From Candidatus Hydrogenedens sp. (GTDB taxonomy: Bacteria; Hydrogenedentota; Hydrogenedentia; Hydrogenedentales; Hydrogenedentaceae): 10,000 bases of DNA. Shown here one piece after another: positions 7,142 to 10,000 of the stretch. Below the pieces are notes generated by a model, which was given only the letters and a program-made list of their open reading frames with translations, made no database searches and was not told where the DNA came from. Position numbers and translations under genes: made by a program. The stretch spans positions 1 through 10,000 of the forward strand of contig JAIWNQ010000165.1 of assembly GCA_020216745.1 (NCBI GenBank), written 5' to 3'. Within the stretch, counting starts at the first letter, position 1, and each line of letters opens with the position of its first letter.

Positions 7142-9412
7142 TTACTTTTTCTTTATATACATACCACTCATGATAGATAACAACATCCCTATAATTATGA
7201 AGTCAAAGATGTACTTCCAGAAGTTTGTAAAGGATTTTCCTTTGAATAAGTCACATCCACATTTTGCATTCTCTGCTTCCTTAGTTCCTTCACCTTCGGT
7301 TGTTCCTTCTGTAGTTCCCGTTCCTTCTTTTTTGCCTTCGGTAGAGCCTTCTACACCCCCCTCTTTGGTTCCTTCGCCTTCTTTTTTACCTTCAGTAGAG
7401 CCTTCTGTGGTTCCTTCTCCCTCATTTCCTGAGGAGCCTTCCTCGGCACCCTCTGTAATTCCCTCGCCTTCAATTTCACAGTTGTCGATTCCTTCCAGTT
7501 CTCCTTCAAATTCACCTTGCCAACGTAGAACTGGATATTCAGTACCTTGTTTTATATACCATATTTCATTGAAATCCCAGTCTTTGTATGTAATACTACA
7601 TTTCATCTCTTTTGTTGTGCAAGGTTGAGCCCCGTCTGAATTTTCCTGTTTAGACACCTCAGTGTCCCAATAGGAGTATATAATAATACCTTTATCGTTA
7701 TATCCACAGAAACCACCTGCATAAATTGGTGACATTGAATTGGTTGCTGTAACAATACCGATAGAATAGCAATTGTTTATATCTCCACTATTTACTCCTG
7801 CGAAACCACCTAAAAAATTATACGCTGTAACATTCCCTTTAGCGTAACAATTCAATATTTTTTTATCATTTAATCCTACAAAACCACCGACGTATTCTGA
7901 ACCGTTTTTGTCTAAGGTTGCAATGGAGTAGCTTTCTGAAACGGTTCCATTACTATTCCATCCTAAAAGTCCTCCAGATACGAAATCACCTTTTACTAAA
8001 CCAGTGGAGTCGCAAACGGTTATACTTGCTCGTTCATTTTTACCAATAACACCGCCGACAGTATCGTAGCCCTCTACAGTTCCTGTGTAGCTACAAACAG
8101 CCACAGTTCCTCTTGAAATTAAACCAACAATACCGCCAACATACGTATTACCTATAACAGTATTATCAGAGGTCTTCCCAGAAACAGTGCAGTTTTCGAT
8201 AGAGCCATTGTCACTTTGTCCAACAATACTACCAACTTTCCAATTACCAACGATTTTACAATTCTCTAAATTTAAAAGAGATACTTTTCCACCTGATACC
8301 AATCTTCCTATAAGCCCTACATAATCTTCACTTTTGCGGTTTATGTATAAGTTTGAAATTTTTTTGCCCTCTCCGTTTAGTTCGCCTCCAAATGGTATAA
8401 TCGGTTGAAATCCTTTGCCATTGTTCCATGTCTTAGTTGATGTTGCATCAATATCTTTTGTTAATTCATATATCCCAAACCATGGATATTCTAAACTTTC
8501 CCCAATTTTTTGAAGTTCATCAATTGTAGAAATATTCTTTTTAGGTGGAGTTGGGAATGAAACTTCTCCTAATGTTTTGATATAAGGGTAGTTTGTATTA
8601 GTTTTTATATCCCAAATATTCGTGAAGTCCCATTCCTCATACGTGTCTTTCTTTTTCATTTGTGCGGTGGTTTTTGATATTCCACCAGCAGAGTTTGTTA
8701 TTCCTGCCACTTCCCTGTCCCAGTAACAATAATTAATTTCCCCTCCGTTGTTTACTCCAGTAAACCCTCCATAAAGTGTTAATCCATAAAGTTTTCCCAC
8801 AAAATAACAATAAGATATTTCTCCGCCTTCATTTCTTCCTGTAAATCCACCGACCCAGGTGTTACCTTTAATATAGCCCATTGCAAAGGAGTTTTTTATA
8901 GTTCCTTCATTTTGACCACTAAAAAGGCCTATCCCGTTTTGTCCTTCTCCCACACCTAATACATAACAATTTTGAATAGACCCTTTATTGTATCCAACAA
9001 GCACTGCAACTCTATCTTTTCCCACAATAGTTGATTTGTCAACAGCCAGGTTATATACTTCCCCATCCTTTCCTATAACACCAAAAATTCCAACATTGTC
9101 AGTAGACGGTCGATTAATGTATACACCCATAATTTTGTGCAAGTTTCCGTCAAATTTCCCCGTAAAAGGCTTTTCTTCTGTCCCAATTGGTTCAAAACCC
9201 TTATCGTCATTCCATGTTTGACTTCCAGTAAAATCCAAATCTACCTTTAAAATATATTCTGCGGACAGAGGATAATTAGCATCCTTCCCAATTTTTAAAA
9301 AATCGGATACACTACTTATTTCAATAGGGATGGCATGCGAAGCATAGGTAATACATATTAATAAGCTTGCAAGAAGAAACATGTTAGTTTTTAAGTTCAC
9401 AAATTTGGTCAT
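7142..9412 (-). CDS. Surface protein: two GLUG-repeat modules, EGxTEG stalk and Cys/TM/Lys C-terminal tail
   Basis: The 756-aa protein starts at ATG 9412 (AGAGGA about 8 nt upstream) with a clear signal peptide (hydrophobic 11-23, cleavage after SHA, residue 27). Two modules follow, about 31-283 and 292-632. Each opens with an I(S)TxxEL/DFLKIG...YELTKDID-like stretch and TWNxxKGFxPI, continues with GLUG repeats (VGGFxGxNxGxIxNCYxxG) about 26-30 residues apart, starting near 135, 161, 187, 214 and 393, 425, 452, 479, 508, 534, 565, and closes with SYWDTEVS / YCYWDREVA, MKxxxTYxxWDFxxIW and NYPYI / EYPVL. GLUG repeats are expected to form a beta-helix like those of adhesins. Residues about 633-714 are an acidic Gly/Thr/Glu stalk, then KCGC (717-720), a hydrophobic segment (about 733-753) and terminal KKK. 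This layout resembles exosortase/rhombosortase-type sorting tails, but I recognise no named class. Adhesion or surface-layer function is inference. Confidence 0.88.
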   Translation of the reverse strand: MTKFVNLKTNMFLLASLLICITYASHAIPIEISSVSDFLKIGKDANYPLSAEYILKVDLDFTGSQTWNDDKGFEPIGTEEKPFTGKFDGNLHKIMGVYINRPSTDNVGIFGVIGKDGEVYNLAVDKSTIVGKDRVAVLVGYNKGSIQNCYVLGVGEGQNGIGLFSGQNEGTIKNSFAMGYIKGNTWVGGFTGRNEGGEISYCYFVGKLYGLTLYGGFTGVNNGGEINYCYWDREVAGITNSAGGISKTTAQMKKKDTYEEWDFTNIWDIKTNTNYPYIKTLGEVSFPTPPKKNISTIDELQKIGESLEYPWFGIYELTKDIDATSTKTWNNGKGFQPIIPFGGELNGEGKKISNLYINRKSEDYVGLIGRLVSGGKVSLLNLENCKIVGNWKVGSIVGQSDNGSIENCTVSGKTSDNTVIGNTYVGGIVGLISRGTVAVCSYTGTVEGYDTVGGVIGKNERASITVCDSTGLVKGDFVSGGLLGWNSNGTVSESYSIATLDKNGSEYVGGFVGLNDKKILNCYAKGNVTAYNFLGGFAGVNSGDINNCYSIGIVTATNSMSPIYAGGFCGYNDKGIIIYSYWDTEVSKQENSDGAQPCTTKEMKCSITYKDWDFNEIWYIKQGTEYPVLRWQGEFEGELEGIDNCEIEGEGITEGAEEGSSGNEGEGTTEGSTEGKKEGEGTKEGGVEGSTEGKKEGTGTTEGTTEGEGTKEAENAKCGCDLFKGKSFTNFWKYIFDFIIIGMLLSIMSGMYIKKK
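7298..7405 (-). repeat. Two 54-bp tandem repeats in the stalk of the GLUG protein
   Basis: Residues 670-687 and 688-705 of the GLUG protein both begin EGSTEGKKEG, an 18-residue unit. On the plus strand the shared block CCTTCTTTTTTxCCTTC begins at 7323 and again at 7377, exactly 54 bp apart, with CAGTAGAGCCTTCT-like sequence following in both. The flanking stalk (7271-7516) is made of related but more degenerate EGxTEG units. Such arrays can gain or lose units by slippage without losing frame. Confidence 0.75.
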
Positions 9413-9441
9413 AATAAAATCCTCTATTTACAAACCAATAA

Positions 9442-9459
9442 TGTTAATTTCTTTTAACA
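9442..9459. promoter_or_regulatory. Perfect dyad TGTTAA-N6-TTAACA in the leader of the GLUG gene
   Basis: The arms are six bases, the spacer TTTCTT. The dyad lies 30-47 nt before the GLUG start codon and downstream of the promoter-like hexamers that would serve it. It could be a repressor operator. As AT-rich sequence, chance is possible. Confidence 0.3.
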
Positions 9460-9498
9460 ATATCCAATATTCACAGGATATATTTATTATCCGTTTTA

Positions 9499-9530
9499 AT
9501 TATATATAATTTCAAAAAAATATTTGACAA
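9499..9530 (-). promoter_or_regulatory. Possible promoter of the GLUG gene
   Basis: On the minus strand TTGTCA (9530-9525) is followed after 18 bp by TATATA (9506-9501), or after 20 bp by TATAAT (9504-9499). It would give a leader of about 80 nt that contains the dyad at 9442-9459. Its -35 shares bases with that of the divergent transporter promoter. Confidence 0.35.
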
Positions 9531-9551
9531 CTTTATTTTAATGAATATTAT
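9524..9551 (+). promoter_or_regulatory. Probable promoter of the ABC transporter ATPase gene
   Basis: A perfect TTGACA (9524-9529) is 16 bp from TATTAT (9546-9551, 5/6 match). A further TATAAT at 9573-9578 has no good -35 at normal spacing. The downstream gene starts at 9605. Confidence 0.5.
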
Positions 9552-9604
9552 AGTACTAAAATTTTAATTGTGTATAATAATAGCAAAATCATAAGTAAAT
9601 TTCT

Positions 9605-10000
9605 ATGGAAGTAAAAACTGTTACCAATCAAAAAATCCTGCTATCAGTAAAAGATTTAACGGTTACCCTTCGAACACGGTATGGTAATATCTATCCTGTC
9701 CAAAAAATAAGTTGTAGTATCAAGGAAGGAGAAATAATAGGAATTGTTGGCGAATCAGGTTCTGGGAAAAGTGTGTTTGCGTTATCATTAGGTAGGCTTT
9801 TACCAGAAGAAATTACCCAGATTGAGGCGGAAGAACTGCGGTTTCTAAATTATGATTTGTTAAATGTGTCTGAACGGGATTGGCGAAAGATACGAGGGCA
9901 TTTTATTAGTTATGTATTTCAAGATTCGCTTGTATCATTAAATCCTCATTTGACCATTGGTTATCAGATCGTTGAGCCTCTGTATATCCATTTTAATTAT
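9605..10000 (+). CDS. ABC transporter ATP-binding protein, oligopeptide (OppD/DppD)-type, 5' part only
   Basis: An open frame of 132 codons runs from ATG 9605 to the window edge without a stop. After a 12-residue lead the protein shows the usual start of the nucleotide-binding domain (LLSVKDLTVTL), the Walker A motif GESGSGKS (49-56), and the Q-loop region YVFQDSLVSLNP (103-114) with Gln106. The FQDxxxSLNPxxTIGxQIxE pattern is characteristic of peptide/nickel importers of the OppD/DppD family. The protein would hydrolyse ATP on the cytoplasmic face to drive uptake. The signature motif, Walker B and the OppD C-terminal extension lie outside the window, so a fused double-ATPase form cannot be excluded. 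No clear Shine-Dalgarno is visible before the ATG, unlike the other genes here, but the start is supported by the spacing to the TTGACA promoter. Confidence 0.85.
   Translation, partial: MEVKTVTNQKILLSVKDLTVTLRTRYGNIYPVQKISCSIKEGEIIGIVGESGSGKSVFALSLGRLLPEEITQIEAEELRFLNYDLLNVSERDWRKIRGHFISYVFQDSLVSLNPHLTIGYQIVEPLYIHFNY

Noticed and set aside
7116..7628. Plus-strand Pro/Ser-rich frame of 170 codons
   Set aside because: It is the antisense of the EGxTEG stalk of the GLUG gene (CCTTC repeats read as Pro-Ser). The opposite strand has a signal peptide, RBS and domain homology; this frame has none.

Overview
The window is AT-rich bacterial chromosome with Shine-Dalgarno-like sites (AAGGA, AGAGG, AAAGGG) ahead of most genes and many exported or anchored proteins. 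It holds seven protein genes and no RNA gene, insertion sequence, CRISPR array or phage gene that I can see. The protein types (UnbV/FG-GAP protein, GLUG-repeat protein with a Glu/Gly/Thr stalk, GtaA-type secreted glutaminase-like protein, type I QueF, SurA/PpiD-like foldase) suggest a Gram-negative, environmental or gut heterotroph, perhaps of the Hydrogenedentes/PVC/FCB sphere. That placement is inference from family content only.

Layout. Positions 1-1105 (minus, cut by the window edge) encode a membrane-anchored periplasmic peptidyl-prolyl isomerase/chaperone with two parvulin-like modules, the second truncated. Divergent from it, 1249-2367 (plus) encodes a secreted alpha/beta hydrolase of the acetyl-xylan-esterase/dienelactone-hydrolase type. 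Its end runs through a short 9-bp tandem repeat and overlaps the end of convergent queF (2310-2804, minus), which makes preQ1 for queuosine. A divergent promoter region then leads to 2894-4939 (plus, GTG start), an anchored FG-GAP/UnbV propeller-like protein. It converges with 12 bp to spare on 4952-7042 (minus), a secreted DUF4964/DUF5127/DUF4965/DUF1793 protein of the glutaminase A family.

Upstream on the same strand lies 7142-9412 (minus), a surface protein with two GLUG-repeat modules, a low-complexity EGxTEG stalk and a Cys-motif/hydrophobic/Lys3 tail that looks like a sorting signal. A 192-bp AT-rich divergent region (9413-9604) with back-to-back promoter-like hexamers and a perfect dyad separates it from a truncated oligopeptide-type ABC transporter ATPase (9605 to the window end, plus).

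The genes do not form one obvious pathway. Five of the seven products are predicted to be exported or membrane-anchored, and the foldase would act on such proteins. The glutaminase-like protein and the peptide-type importer could both serve amino-acid or peptide use, but nothing in the sequence links them. I see no clear new defence, mobile or biosynthetic system. The most unusual items are the GLUG surface protein with its tail, and the 9-bp repeat at the overlapping esterase/queF junction.
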